Shown in pieces: positions 1-8,178 of a DNA stretch of 64,000 bases. The stretch is from CAMUQR01 sp963526735. GTDB lineage: Bacteria; Patescibacteriota; Saccharimonadia; Saccharimonadales; Saccharimonadaceae. The position numbers were made by a program, and so were the translations under genes. How positions within the stretch are numbered: the stretch's first letter is position 1; every line of letters begins with the position of its first letter. The notes beneath the pieces are model-generated. The model saw nothing but the letters and a program-made list of their open reading frames with translations, did not search any database and was not told where the DNA came from. The stretch lies in NCBI GenBank assembly GCA_963526735.1, contig CAURNU010000001.1, forward strand, positions 101,800 through 165,799, given 5' to 3'.

Positions 1-147
1 ACTAGCTGTCTGCTTACCACCAACTTGTTCCAGACCCTTGTTAATTTCATCACCAAAACCGTTAGCCATCGCCGGTTGCGCGACCGCACTCACCAATCCC
101 ATCACTGAGAATAGTGCAATAAGTCCAATTAATATTTTTTGTTTCAT
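1..147 (-). CDS. Secreted or membrane small protein, N-terminal part only (probable T4SS pilin-like)
   Basis: Only the first 49 codons lie in the window; the gene runs off the left edge. It begins with a clear signal peptide: a short basic start (MKQK), a hydrophobic core (ILIGLIALFSVMGLVSA) and a probable signal-peptidase site near QPAMA-N at about residue 28. The visible mature part is short and polar. It is the last visible member of a minus-strand cluster of small pilin-like genes, 17 nt after the previous one, with an AAGGAAT-like ribosome site. By position it is probably a fifth paralogue or another small secreted T4SS component. The family cannot be confirmed because the two-helix C-terminal region is not in view. 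Confidence 0.6.
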   Translation of the reverse strand, partial: MKQKILIGLIALFSVMGLVSAVAQPAMANGFGDEINKGLEQVGGKQTAS

Positions 148-164
148 TTTATTCCTTTCTTCTT

Positions 165-650
165 TTATTTAAAGGTATTCACCACAAAAGCGACAATTGC
201 GCCGGCCATAATCGTCACCACCAAGCCAATCACGGCATACAAAATCGTTCGTTTTGCTAACATCACTTTATCAGATGCCCCAGCGGAAGTGACATACGTC
301 CAGCCAGCCCAGATAATCACGATAACAGCAATTGCGCCAATTAGCCCCACCACAAATTTGACAATATCAGTCACAGTTTGTTCCAACGGTTTTTGTTTTC
401 CACGACAAACAGCCGCGTCTTTATTGTATTTACAAGCATCACCTAATGGATCAATTGATGAAGAACCACTACCTGATCCGCTATTATTGCTATTATCATC
501 TTTCGATTGTTCGGATGAAGTATTATCATTTGAATTAGAATTATCTTCTTCAGCATAGACGCGATATCCACCGATTGAGGCGGTTACAATACTGCCAATA
601 CCAATAATTAGCGCAATTGATAATATCATTCGACTAATGTTTTTTAACAT
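165..650 (-). CDS. T4SS pilin-like (VirB2/TrbC-type) two-helix membrane protein, 161 aa
   Basis: Residues 1-33 form a signal peptide and residues 34-66 a Ser/Asn/Asp/Gly-rich linker. Two cysteines follow (C73, C82), then two transmembrane helices at about 97-119 and 135-158. The connecting loop carries YVTSAGASDKVMLAKR, and all four complete neighbouring genes share a similar pattern: helix, Y-x-x-(S/A)-x-G, a charged turn, (A/K)K-x-x-I-x-x-(A/V)-IGL. VirB2/TrbC pilins have this layout (signal peptide, two hydrophobic helices, short polar loop), so I infer a structural subunit of the secretion machine encoded divergently at 2057-24718. The start overlaps the upstream gene as TAATG, with a GGAGGG ribosome site. 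Confidence 0.7.
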   Translation of the reverse strand: MLKNISRMILSIALIIGIGSIVTASIGGYRVYAEEDNSNSNDNTSSEQSKDDNSNNSGSGSGSSSIDPLGDACKYNKDAAVCRGKQKPLEQTVTDIVKFVVGLIGAIAVIVIIWAGWTYVTSAGASDKVMLAKRTILYAVIGLVVTIMAGAIVAFVVNTFK

Positions 651-937
651 TATTTTAGCCCTCCCGACACAATATTGACGATTGCAAATGAGAAGAGAAT
701 AATCAACAAGCCAATCACCGTATAGACGATGGTATTGCGAGCTTGCTTAGCCTTGTCGGGACTACCAGCTGAGGTAATATAGCGAAAACCAGCAATCACA
801 ATTATTACTACAGCAATCACACCAGCCCAGAAAAACACTCGATTTAAACCAATATTTAAACTTGGCGCACCGACTGGCGGGGGATCGATTTTAACCTTAC
901 TGGCTATTTCGGATAAATTAATAATTAAATGTTTCAT
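650..937 (-). CDS. T4SS pilin-like two-helix membrane protein without signal peptide, 95 aa
   Basis: The shortest pilin-like paralogue. It has no cleavable signal peptide: an amphipathic start is followed by a Pro-rich segment (DPPPVGAPS, about 18-27). Two transmembrane helices follow at about 34-52 and 68-90, joined by the shared loop RYITSAGSPDKAKQAR. A strong ribosome site (AAGGAG) lies 6 nt before the ATG. The stop and the next gene's start overlap by one base (TAATG), so the cluster is translationally coupled. It is probably a variant subunit of the same pilus or envelope channel; without a signal peptide it may stay in the inner membrane. Confidence 0.68.
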   Translation of the reverse strand: MKHLIINLSEIASKVKIDPPPVGAPSLNIGLNRVFFWAGVIAVVIIVIAGFRYITSAGSPDKAKQARNTIVYTVIGLLIILFSFAIVNIVSGGLK

Positions 938-946
938 ATCATCTCC

Positions 947-1390
947 TTATTTCACGAAAAATCCCATCGCTAGACTAACAATACCGACCGAGGAAGCGGC
1001 AATCACTAGACCGATAATTGCGTTGGTGATGGTTTTTTTGGCAGCCGCCACTTGTCCAGAATCACCTTGAGCTAACATATATTTAAAACCACCAAAAATC
1101 ACAAATCCAACCGTCACCACACCAGCGATTCGTGCCACCATATCAGTAATATTCAAGGCAATAATCACGATAAAGCGTTGAATACCATTAGCGTCACCAG
1201 CACTACCTTCTGGCCAAACCACTTCACAATTGCCATCAACTAGATTACGATACCACGTCGGAATACCTAGAAAATCCGAAGTTGTTTTACACGATGACTT
1301 ACCGTTATCCGCCGAAGCCGGCTGAATGAAAGTCAAACTACCAAACACCATCAGCCCTAAAATTAATACGAATTGCGTGAGTTTTTTCAT
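947..1390 (-). CDS. T4SS pilin-like protein with signal peptide and two cysteines, 147 aa
   Basis: A signal peptide ends near PASA (residue 27). The mature N-terminus holds C34 and C55, which may form a disulfide as in the neighbouring paralogues. Two hydrophobic helices at about 86-103 and 121-146 flank the loop FKYMLAQGDSGQVAAAKK, the paralogue-specific version of the shared motif. The gene overlaps its upstream neighbour by one base (TAATG) and precedes the 95-aa paralogue by 9 nt, which places it in the same operon. The function is inferred as a structural subunit of the adjacent T4SS-like apparatus. Confidence 0.7.
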   Translation of the reverse strand: MKKLTQFVLILGLMVFGSLTFIQPASADNGKSSCKTTSDFLGIPTWYRNLVDGNCEVVWPEGSAGDANGIQRFIVIIALNITDMVARIAGVVTVGFVIFGGFKYMLAQGDSGQVAAAKKTITNAIIGLVIAASSVGIVSLAMGFFVK

Positions 1391-1923
1391 TAGAAGACAC
1401 CTCCTGGGATTAAGAAGTTAAGAATTACTGTCATAAAAACATAAAGCAAAATACCAATAACAGTGTTAGTAATCATGGTTTTAGCGAGTTTAACTCGGTC
1501 TTCACGATCACCAGCAGTGCCATAAATCACACCCGCAACCATAATCACTACCACTGCCAGCACACCAATTACACCATACAGCACCTTTACCGCTTGCTGT
1601 AAGAGGTTAATAATTGGATTTTCGTCACTGCCTGGATCGCACTTAATAATGCTAGTGTCGGTACCACAACCATTATTACCCTTAGAACCAGTTGAAGAGT
1701 TCGTCTTCTTCTCTTCAGATGAATTATTATCAGCATTAGAGTTATTTTGATTTTGTTGATTGCCTGGAGCTTTTTTTGCTGGAGTGGTTGTTTTATTAGT
1801 ACCCGATTCAGGCGCTTTGTTGTCTTTTTGTGGTGCTGCACTTACTAAATTAGAGACAACCAAGCTACCACAGCTAGCAACAGTCAGTATGGCAAATAGT
1901 AATAAAGATTTTTTATGCTTCAT
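1390..1923 (-). CDS. T4SS pilin-like protein, first gene of the minus-strand pilin cluster, 177 aa
   Basis: I place the start at the ATG reading MKHKKSLLLF. It gives a normal signal peptide (about 1-29, ending near LVSAA) and lies about 5 nt after the predicted transcription start; the reading frame stays open 54 nt further upstream, but that stretch would include the promoter. The mature region is a long Asn/Ser/Lys/Thr-rich linker to about residue 80, then a Cys pair in a GCGTD...IKCDPG segment, then two helices joined by IYGTAGDREDRVKLAK. It is the largest of the four complete paralogues. Its promoter diverges from that of the VirB6-like operon, so both halves of the machine share one 130-bp control region. 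Confidence 0.68.
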   Translation of the reverse strand: MKHKKSLLLFAILTVASCGSLVVSNLVSAAPQKDNKAPESGTNKTTTPAKKAPGNQQNQNNSNADNNSSEEKKTNSSTGSKGNNGCGTDTSIIKCDPGSDENPIINLLQQAVKVLYGVIGVLAVVVIMVAGVIYGTAGDREDRVKLAKTMITNTVIGILLYVFMTVILNFLIPGGVF

Positions 1924-1934
1924 AATTACCATAA

Positions 1935-1963
1935 ATAATATAATATTAAAAACTTTTTGGCAA
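1935..1963 (-). promoter_or_regulatory. Promoter of the pilin-like operon
   Basis: Read on the minus strand, TTGCCA (1963-1958) is separated by 17 nt from TATTAT (1940-1935). The predicted transcription start is about 1928, only about 5 nt before the ATG at 1923. It is divergent from the promoter at 2022-2050. Confidence 0.6.
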
Positions 1964-2021
1964 GTCATTCCACACATTTATGCTTATGATTTTTCTAAAA
2001 GCATAAAAAGCATTATAACAG

Positions 2022-2050
2022 TTGATTTTTTCCAATGTTTGTGGTATAAT
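2022..2050 (+). promoter_or_regulatory. Consensus promoter giving a leaderless mRNA for the first VirB6-like gene
   Basis: TTGATT at 2022-2027, a 17-nt spacer, and TATAAT at 2045-2050 with an extended TGG before it. Only 6 nt separate the -10 box from ATG 2057, so transcription should start at or next to the A of the start codon. No Shine-Dalgarno sequence is possible. Confidence 0.8.
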
Positions 2051-2056
2051 CGCGAA

Positions 2057-4828
2057 ATGATGTGGGAGAAATATAAGATAAGGTTTTTGTGGTGGGCACA
2101 GATATTCGCAAAAGCGGTCTTATTCAGTATTGTCTCCGTCTTGTTAAGCTTATCGTTCCTGATGACGCCAGCTTCTGCTCAAGATAACTTCAGTTGGAAA
2201 GGTGAGGATATTGTTTATAATAACCGCACTTTTTCTAAACAAACCGTTCAAGATAACTCTGGTAAAACCTTTTATGTCAGCAAAGAAGGGGATAAGGCGC
2301 ACGTCTTAGTGTTTAATGGTGATGCCAAACAAGCAAAAAATGCGAGTTATTCAGTCTATGATGTCCAAGATAATCATTACAGCAACCCGCAAAACCAGCA
2401 AACCGTCAGCCTCAATAGTGCCGATGGTAGTAACGGTCAATCAACCGACAGCCAAAACTCCTGTCAAATCGACGGTATCGGCTGGATTGTCTGTCCAATG
2501 ATGAAAGCCATTTCTAAAGAAATGGACAAGATGAAAGACATCATCGATAAATATATGACCGTCAAACGCATTAGCACCGACAAAAATTCCACGCTGATGC
2601 AATCATGGGTGATTATGCGAAATATCGCTAATATTTTGTTTATTATTACGTTTTTGATCATGATTATTTCGTATATCACGAGCTATGGCGTCACCAACTA
2701 CAGCATTAAGAAAACTCTACCACGCCTGATTGTCGGCACGATTTTAGTTAACTTTTCGTTTTATATCTGTGTGATTGCTATTGATTTGACTAATATTTTT
2801 GGTGGCTCGATTGCTGATTTGTTCCACAGTATTCAGACTCAGGCTCTCAATGGCGGACCAAATGCACAAATCTCGTGGTATGAAATGACTACCCAAGCGC
2901 TAGCCGGCGGAGCAATTGCCGTCTCCGGTGCAATGGCGGCGAGTTTTGCATTTGGCGGACTACCAGGCATTCTGTTAACACTCTTCGCAGCGATTGTTGG
3001 TGCAGCAATCACTCTGATTATCACGGTGATTATCTTGGCCGGACGTCAGGCACTGATTCTAACTTTGATTATTATCTCACCACTGGCATTTGTGGCTAAT
3101 CTGATGCCTAATACCGAGATTTATTTCCGTAAATGGTTGGAATTACTGAAGAAACTACTGTTTATTTTCCCAATTTTTTCAGTGATTTATGGCGGGGCTC
3201 AACTAGCCGGCTGGATTATTATTAAAGAAGCCAGCGACGCAATTATTCTGCTTCTTGGTATGATTGTTCAAATTATTCCGTTCCTAATTCTGCCAAAATT
3301 AGTCAAAGACAGCAACACTCTGCTCAGTCAGCTCGGCGATGGTCTGAATAAGACGATTTTCGATCCGATTCGCCGAACCAGCACTGGTTATTTCGACCGC
3401 AAAAAAGCCGAAAACCGCGCTCAATACCTCGCTGGACAAACCCGCACTTGGGAAGTACCACGTAGATTATCTCAAGCGCTAGATAGGAACAAACGCCTAG
3501 TTGAAGAACGTACAGCAGCTCTCCAAAAAAAAGCAGAAGCCCGTTATATTAATACTAAAAATACTGCAAAAGGTGACAATATTTTAAATCGTTACGAATC
3601 TACCCGCATTCTTGAAGAACAAGCTAATACTGAACTTGAGAATGCTAAACTTGACACTAAAATTGCTAACAAAAACTTAGTCGCTGAAATGTTTCAATCG
3701 ATCCAAAAAGAGAACAATATTAAGAAAGGTTTAAAGGGGCGTTCTAAATTAGAACAAGACTTAGCGAAGGCCGCCTTATTAAGTCGCATCAAACAAAGTG
3801 AGGAGACAATGGCAACTGGAGCTCAGGCTATGAACTATAACCAGATGATTCAGAAAAAACTCGACCTTGGTTCATATCGTGGAAAACAGCAAGATATTAT
3901 ACATGCTAGTACTGGTATTTTTGAAGGTAAAGAAGGAACAGAGGTCGGCGTCATCAGTAAAATGATAGCCGCCACTAGAAAAGAATACTCCGAAGAATTA
4001 TCTAATTACAAAACCGCCATGGGTGTTTATAAATTATCAACTGACCAACTCATCTCAATCGTAATGGGCGATGAAACAACTGGCTATAAACCAGGTAAAA
4101 TCATAGCGAGAGACGATGCAGGTAATACATACGAGTTTAATGGTAGCGAAAAAGCTGTTTGGGAAGCCGCCGCGCAAAAACTCTTCCCATATCGCATTGA
4201 TTTATTAAGTGAGTATCTTCTTAATACTGATAAGCTTAAAGATAATCAGGGTAACTTCGTAAAAGATAGTGAAGGTAATGATATAGATTATACATGGCGT
4301 AAAAAACACACCACACAAGTCGCTAACTTAATTCGTGAGTACGGCTTAGGTAAAGTCGCCACCTATTTAGGCAACGTTTCTCCAGAGTTGATTGAACAGG
4401 GTAAAATTGGCGAAGATAAGACCATGGCTATTGTTTTAAATCAGTTAGTCAAAGGACGATTCGGTTCGAATGAGTTCATTAGTCAGGACAAAGATGCTAC
4501 GGAATTCATCACTAAAATCATTAATAAATTTAAAAAAATGGAGTTTAATATACAACCTAGGGATGAGAACGGCAACATTAAATCACACGACCCTAATGAG
4601 TACTATTTTGGAGATGAAAAAGATTTAGAAAACGCAATTGGTTTTGGTGTTGATAATCTAACTAAAAATAAATGTATTGAGGGCATGCTAAAATACCAAA
4701 AAGCTCTGCGTAATGCACTCAATCCAAAAGGCGAAACATTCCGTCAACTAAAAGAGGCGCAAATCGAAAAAATGCGCAAATTAGATGATGCCATTACTGA
4801 CGCTGTTAATAACCATAACAATCCTTAA
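2057..4828 (+). CDS. VirB6/TrbL-like polytopic T4SS membrane protein, paralogue 1, 923 aa
   Basis: I choose ATG 2057 (MMWEKYK), directly after the TATAAT box; the frame is open back to 1760, but that stretch runs through the promoter and antisense to the pilin gene. A signal peptide ends near PASA-Q (about 41). An extracytoplasmic domain extends to about 150 and ends in DGIGWIVCPMMK. A block of about six transmembrane helices (185-415) contains the motifs GVTNYSIKKTLPRL, ILVNFSFYI, and SPLAFVANLMPNTE. A hydrophilic, Lys/Glu-rich, probably cytoplasmic tail of about 500 residues follows. The NY-x-IK-x-LP and P-LAF motifs recur in the next four genes. VirB6 proteins form the inner-membrane channel base of T4SS; this assignment is by topology and context. 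Confidence 0.7.
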   Translation: MMWEKYKIRFLWWAQIFAKAVLFSIVSVLLSLSFLMTPASAQDNFSWKGEDIVYNNRTFSKQTVQDNSGKTFYVSKEGDKAHVLVFNGDAKQAKNASYSVYDVQDNHYSNPQNQQTVSLNSADGSNGQSTDSQNSCQIDGIGWIVCPMMKAISKEMDKMKDIIDKYMTVKRISTDKNSTLMQSWVIMRNIANILFIITFLIMIISYITSYGVTNYSIKKTLPRLIVGTILVNFSFYICVIAIDLTNIFGGSIADLFHSIQTQALNGGPNAQISWYEMTTQALAGGAIAVSGAMAASFAFGGLPGILLTLFAAIVGAAITLIITVIILAGRQALILTLIIISPLAFVANLMPNTEIYFRKWLELLKKLLFIFPIFSVIYGGAQLAGWIIIKEASDAIILLLGMIVQIIPFLILPKLVKDSNTLLSQLGDGLNKTIFDPIRRTSTGYFDRKKAENRAQYLAGQTRTWEVPRRLSQALDRNKRLVEERTAALQKKAEARYINTKNTAKGDNILNRYESTRILEEQANTELENAKLDTKIANKNLVAEMFQSIQKENNIKKGLKGRSKLEQDLAKAALLSRIKQSEETMATGAQAMNYNQMIQKKLDLGSYRGKQQDIIHASTGIFEGKEGTEVGVISKMIAATRKEYSEELSNYKTAMGVYKLSTDQLISIVMGDETTGYKPGKIIARDDAGNTYEFNGSEKAVWEAAAQKLFPYRIDLLSEYLLNTDKLKDNQGNFVKDSEGNDIDYTWRKKHTTQVANLIREYGLGKVATYLGNVSPELIEQGKIGEDKTMAIVLNQLVKGRFGSNEFISQDKDATEFITKIINKFKKMEFNIQPRDENGNIKSHDPNEYYFGDEKDLENAIGFGVDNLTKNKCIEGMLKYQKALRNALNPKGETFRQLKEAQIEKMRKLDDAITDAVNNHNNP

Positions 4829-4836
4829 AACCCATC

Positions 4837-4865
4837 TTGCCAAAAACTAACTTTTGCGCCATAAT
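4837..4865 (+). promoter_or_regulatory. Promoter for leaderless transcript of VirB6-like paralogue 2
   Basis: TTGCCA at 4837-4842, a 17-nt spacer, and CATAAT at 4860-4865. Seven nt separate the -10 box from ATG 4873, so the mRNA should begin at the start codon. Confidence 0.7.
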
Positions 4866-4872
4866 ATAGCTA

Positions 4873-7800
4873 ATGCTTAAAAAGGGGATGGCGCTACTGG
4901 CATTATTAGGGTTGGCGGGATTAGCTAACTTGTTTTTTGTGTATCCAACGCAGGCGATTGAGCCATCGGCTAATGGCTGTTTTATGTTTAAAGATCAGCC
5001 ACCAATCTGCCCCGATAAATACTGTCAACCCGGCACAGCCAGCTGTAGCAATGATGGCAAACGCTGTTATTGTAAACCACGCTTCTTAGTAGGATCGTCC
5101 CGTAATCAATCATGCGAAATCGTCTTCGGATCAAAGGCTATTTATAAAACTACTGGTGGTAAAAACACTATTTATTTTCATGGTGGCATCTGGTCTCAAA
5201 TTGCTAATTCCATTAAAAATAGTCCATGGGTTGAAGTGATTGATAGTGAACCAGCTATTAAATTTGAATATGTCAGTGGCGACACTTATAAATCCGGTTT
5301 TTTAAATAACCTTGCCTCATTAGTACCTCTGAACAAAGGTCAATATGATTTTCAATACACAGTTAATATGCTGATTTCGGCTCGCATCGATCCTATTTCT
5401 GGAACAGGTGAAGTCTACAACCAACGTTATGAAATGGAACGATATGGCCAAGTCAATCCAATTTGCGGACATTTGCAGTACGGCAATAATCCGTTTTTCT
5501 TAAAATACTCAAGTTTTAGTGATGATCCGTTTGATCCGAAACGTAGTCCTTGTATTATGCCATCAGCTATCATGACTTTATTTATCTTCGGACGTAATAA
5601 TCAGAGCATTCTCAGTACTGGGGCGACTGTTTCGATGACCAAAAACTGTACTGACCAAAAATGGGAGCATGATGCTGGGTTGCTTGAAAAATTTATTAAA
5701 AGCATTTTCACTAAAGAGAATATCGATCTACATTTGACGATGGCAAATTTAACTGTGCCACATGGTCAAGTCCGCAAGTTGTATATGGCCAAAGAAGATA
5801 ATTTCTTCTTTGGTGAAATTATCGATGGCACTAACACTACCGAAAAACTCCAACGCATCGCTGACCGCTGTAAACGTGAGTGTCGTAGCACGCGACCGCC
5901 ACGCGATTGCCAATTCTGCAATAGTCCACTCACGCAAGCGATTCGTTCCAACCCCACCAAAACCCTCAATGATATCATTATTGACGGTTTAATTAAAAAA
6001 GATAAAGCAATTTGTTCACTAGTTGATACCAGTATGGATTACATCTCTGGTATTTCTTCTAGCACACCTCGTCGATCAGTTTGGGAGGAAGCGATTGATG
6101 GTATCTTACCAAAAAAAGATTTATCCGACCAAGAAGCTAAACTCAACAAGCAAATCCCATCAGGGCTTAAACGTCTCTGCGATTCTAAAAGCCTCACTGA
6201 AAAACAACGCGTACTCTGTAAAACCAACGCACTAGATTGCTATTTAAATAATTTGCCAGAGGAAGAGCCCGCTGATATGTGTTCTCAATTAACTGGCGAA
6301 TTAGAATCGAGTCGCTGGATGATTTGTCCTGCCTCCAACACTCTTTCGGCAGCGGCAGATCGTTCCGTTAGTCATATCCAAGAGTTTTTTCAGCTAAACT
6401 CATCTAGTATTTTTAATAATCCAATTTTTCAAAAAGCATGGTCATTTTTCCGCAACGCATCCAATATTTTCTTAGTAATTATTGTTATGTGGGTGATTAT
6501 CAGTCAGATAACTCATTTTGGCTTATCAAATTATAATTTAAAGAAAATGATGCCTCGGTTAATTGTGGCAATTTTCTTAATTAATTTATCTTTTATTATC
6601 GCGCAAATTGCGGTTGATTTGTCTAACTTGGCGGGAAGTGGTTTCTTCTATTTATTTGATAATTTAGCTAATCAGATCAAGCTAAGCGGTTCGGTTGATA
6701 TCTCAATTTCCAGCATTGCCTTTGGCGTACTGACCGGAGCAGGAGCTTTGGCGATATTAGGCGGGTTGGTGATCCTACTACCATCATTAATCGTCTTATT
6801 GATTGGATTAGCGTTTATTGTCTTGTTGCTAAGTATGCGACATGGTTTAGTGGTGATTTTTGTGCTACTAATGCCATTTGCAATTCTCGCCAATGTCATT
6901 CCGCGGTTTGAAGGCGTTTTTCGATCATGGTCAAAAAACTTCTTTAATGTTATCATGCTGTATCCGGTGATCGGCTTTTTATACGGAGGTGGACGCTTCT
7001 TAAGATTATTATTAGTTAGCGTTTCAGAAGGCGATAATTTAATCCAATTAATCGGATTTGCCCTGCCAGTACTAACCACGCTTGCCACACCATTAGTCTT
7101 AATAAACATCACAAAAGGTATCTTAGCACTGAATAATTTCATGGAAAAACAATATAGCTCAGCTAAGAATGCTGGCTTTCAAGCCGCTCAACAAAGTGGT
7201 TTTAACCAGGCGATTAAAGCTAATCAAGATAATTTCAAACTCAAGCTCGCTAATAGTAAATTCGCACGCGGTGTCTATAAAAGCCCGATGTTTAACCGTG
7301 CTTTCACCGGTGCTGGTTATGATTTAATCAAACGCAACCAAGCCCGCCAATCACAGTCATTTAATACTTTTCAGGGCATTGTGAATCATGACGGTGAGTT
7401 ATTACAAGCTTTTCATAAAGACCAGGGCAGTCTCACTGGTGCTAGCTATAAGAATCTATCGACAGCACAACAAGAAAAATACCGTCAATTAGTTAATGTC
7501 GGCGCTCTTAATGATGCTGAGTTTTATACCGTATCATTGAACACCTTAGCTGGTTATGGTGGATTAAAAGCTGATGGAAGTCAAATTGGCAATATTATCG
7601 CCAACGCTCAGAGCCATAATCTCACCAACGAATCCATTAGTGATAAATTATTTGTTGCAAGTAAAATCGCCGAAAAAGCCGGCAATCCAGTCACTTCAGG
7701 CTTATTAAACTATGCTAGTAAGCAAGTTACTAAAACCCCAGAACCCAATACTAGTCAGCCAAAACTTGATCATAAAAACGCGATTATCGATTACAATGAT

Positions 7801-8178
7801 AGCGAGGAAGTTAAAAAACTTCAAGGTAGTATTGACACCGCCTTTAATAAAATTCGACCAGGCAATCTCAAGACTGAAGATTTCAAAGTTGAGGCAGTGC
7901 CTAAAACAGGTAATCAACCAGCCATTCCGAATTTAGCTATTCAAACCATCCGTGATAAAATCCGCCAAAATGCTAATTTAGATAATCTATCTAATCATTA
8001 CATCGGTGCTATTGGTCAAGATTATCATATGATGCCAGAAATGATTAAGCAGGAAATCGAGCATGATGTGATTGACATAATGCAAAAACATCAGCACAAT
8101 ATCAAAGCCTATACTTCTGCCGAGTCGGCACTTCGCTCTGAAAATCTACTCAAAAATCAAATCGGAGGAGGCAAATGA
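4873..8178 (+). CDS. VirB6/TrbL-like T4SS membrane protein with large Cys-rich extracytoplasmic domain, paralogue 2, 1101 aa
   Basis: A signal peptide (about 1-29) is followed by a Cys-rich segment (CPDKYCQPGTASC and more) and an extracytoplasmic domain of about 480 residues, the largest in the five-gene set. The polytopic block (about 520-770) contains WSFFRNASNIFLVIIVMW, LSNYNLKKMMPRLIVA, LINLSFIIAQIAVDLSN and MPFAILANVIP, matching paralogue 1 position by position. A hydrophilic tail of about 330 residues follows. The many paired cysteines suggest an oxidised, surface-exposed domain, which could contact a partner cell; that is inference. The start is leaderless. The stop overlaps the next start by 4 nt (ATGA). 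Confidence 0.7.
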   Translation: MLKKGMALLALLGLAGLANLFFVYPTQAIEPSANGCFMFKDQPPICPDKYCQPGTASCSNDGKRCYCKPRFLVGSSRNQSCEIVFGSKAIYKTTGGKNTIYFHGGIWSQIANSIKNSPWVEVIDSEPAIKFEYVSGDTYKSGFLNNLASLVPLNKGQYDFQYTVNMLISARIDPISGTGEVYNQRYEMERYGQVNPICGHLQYGNNPFFLKYSSFSDDPFDPKRSPCIMPSAIMTLFIFGRNNQSILSTGATVSMTKNCTDQKWEHDAGLLEKFIKSIFTKENIDLHLTMANLTVPHGQVRKLYMAKEDNFFFGEIIDGTNTTEKLQRIADRCKRECRSTRPPRDCQFCNSPLTQAIRSNPTKTLNDIIIDGLIKKDKAICSLVDTSMDYISGISSSTPRRSVWEEAIDGILPKKDLSDQEAKLNKQIPSGLKRLCDSKSLTEKQRVLCKTNALDCYLNNLPEEEPADMCSQLTGELESSRWMICPASNTLSAAADRSVSHIQEFFQLNSSSIFNNPIFQKAWSFFRNASNIFLVIIVMWVIISQITHFGLSNYNLKKMMPRLIVAIFLINLSFIIAQIAVDLSNLAGSGFFYLFDNLANQIKLSGSVDISISSIAFGVLTGAGALAILGGLVILLPSLIVLLIGLAFIVLLLSMRHGLVVIFVLLMPFAILANVIPRFEGVFRSWSKNFFNVIMLYPVIGFLYGGGRFLRLLLVSVSEGDNLIQLIGFALPVLTTLATPLVLINITKGILALNNFMEKQYSSAKNAGFQAAQQSGFNQAIKANQDNFKLKLANSKFARGVYKSPMFNRAFTGAGYDLIKRNQARQSQSFNTFQGIVNHDGELLQAFHKDQGSLTGASYKNLSTAQQEKYRQLVNVGALNDAEFYTVSLNTLAGYGGLKADGSQIGNIIANAQSHNLTNESISDKLFVASKIAEKAGNPVTSGLLNYASKQVTKTPEPNTSQPKLDHKNAIIDYNDSEEVKKLQGSIDTAFNKIRPGNLKTEDFKVEAVPKTGNQPAIPNLAIQTIRDKIRQNANLDNLSNHYIGAIGQDYHMMPEMIKQEIEHDVIDIMQKHQHNIKAYTSAESALRSENLLKNQIGGGK

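Noticed and set aside
139..558. Plus-strand 139-aa frame opposite the pilin-like gene
   Set aside because: Shadow of the real minus-strand gene, with repetitive Ser/Asp content caused by the linker on the other strand.
1760..2056. 99-codon upstream extension of the first VirB6-like gene
   Set aside because: It runs antisense through the pilin-like gene and through the -35/-10 promoter; the signal peptide appears only from 2057 on.
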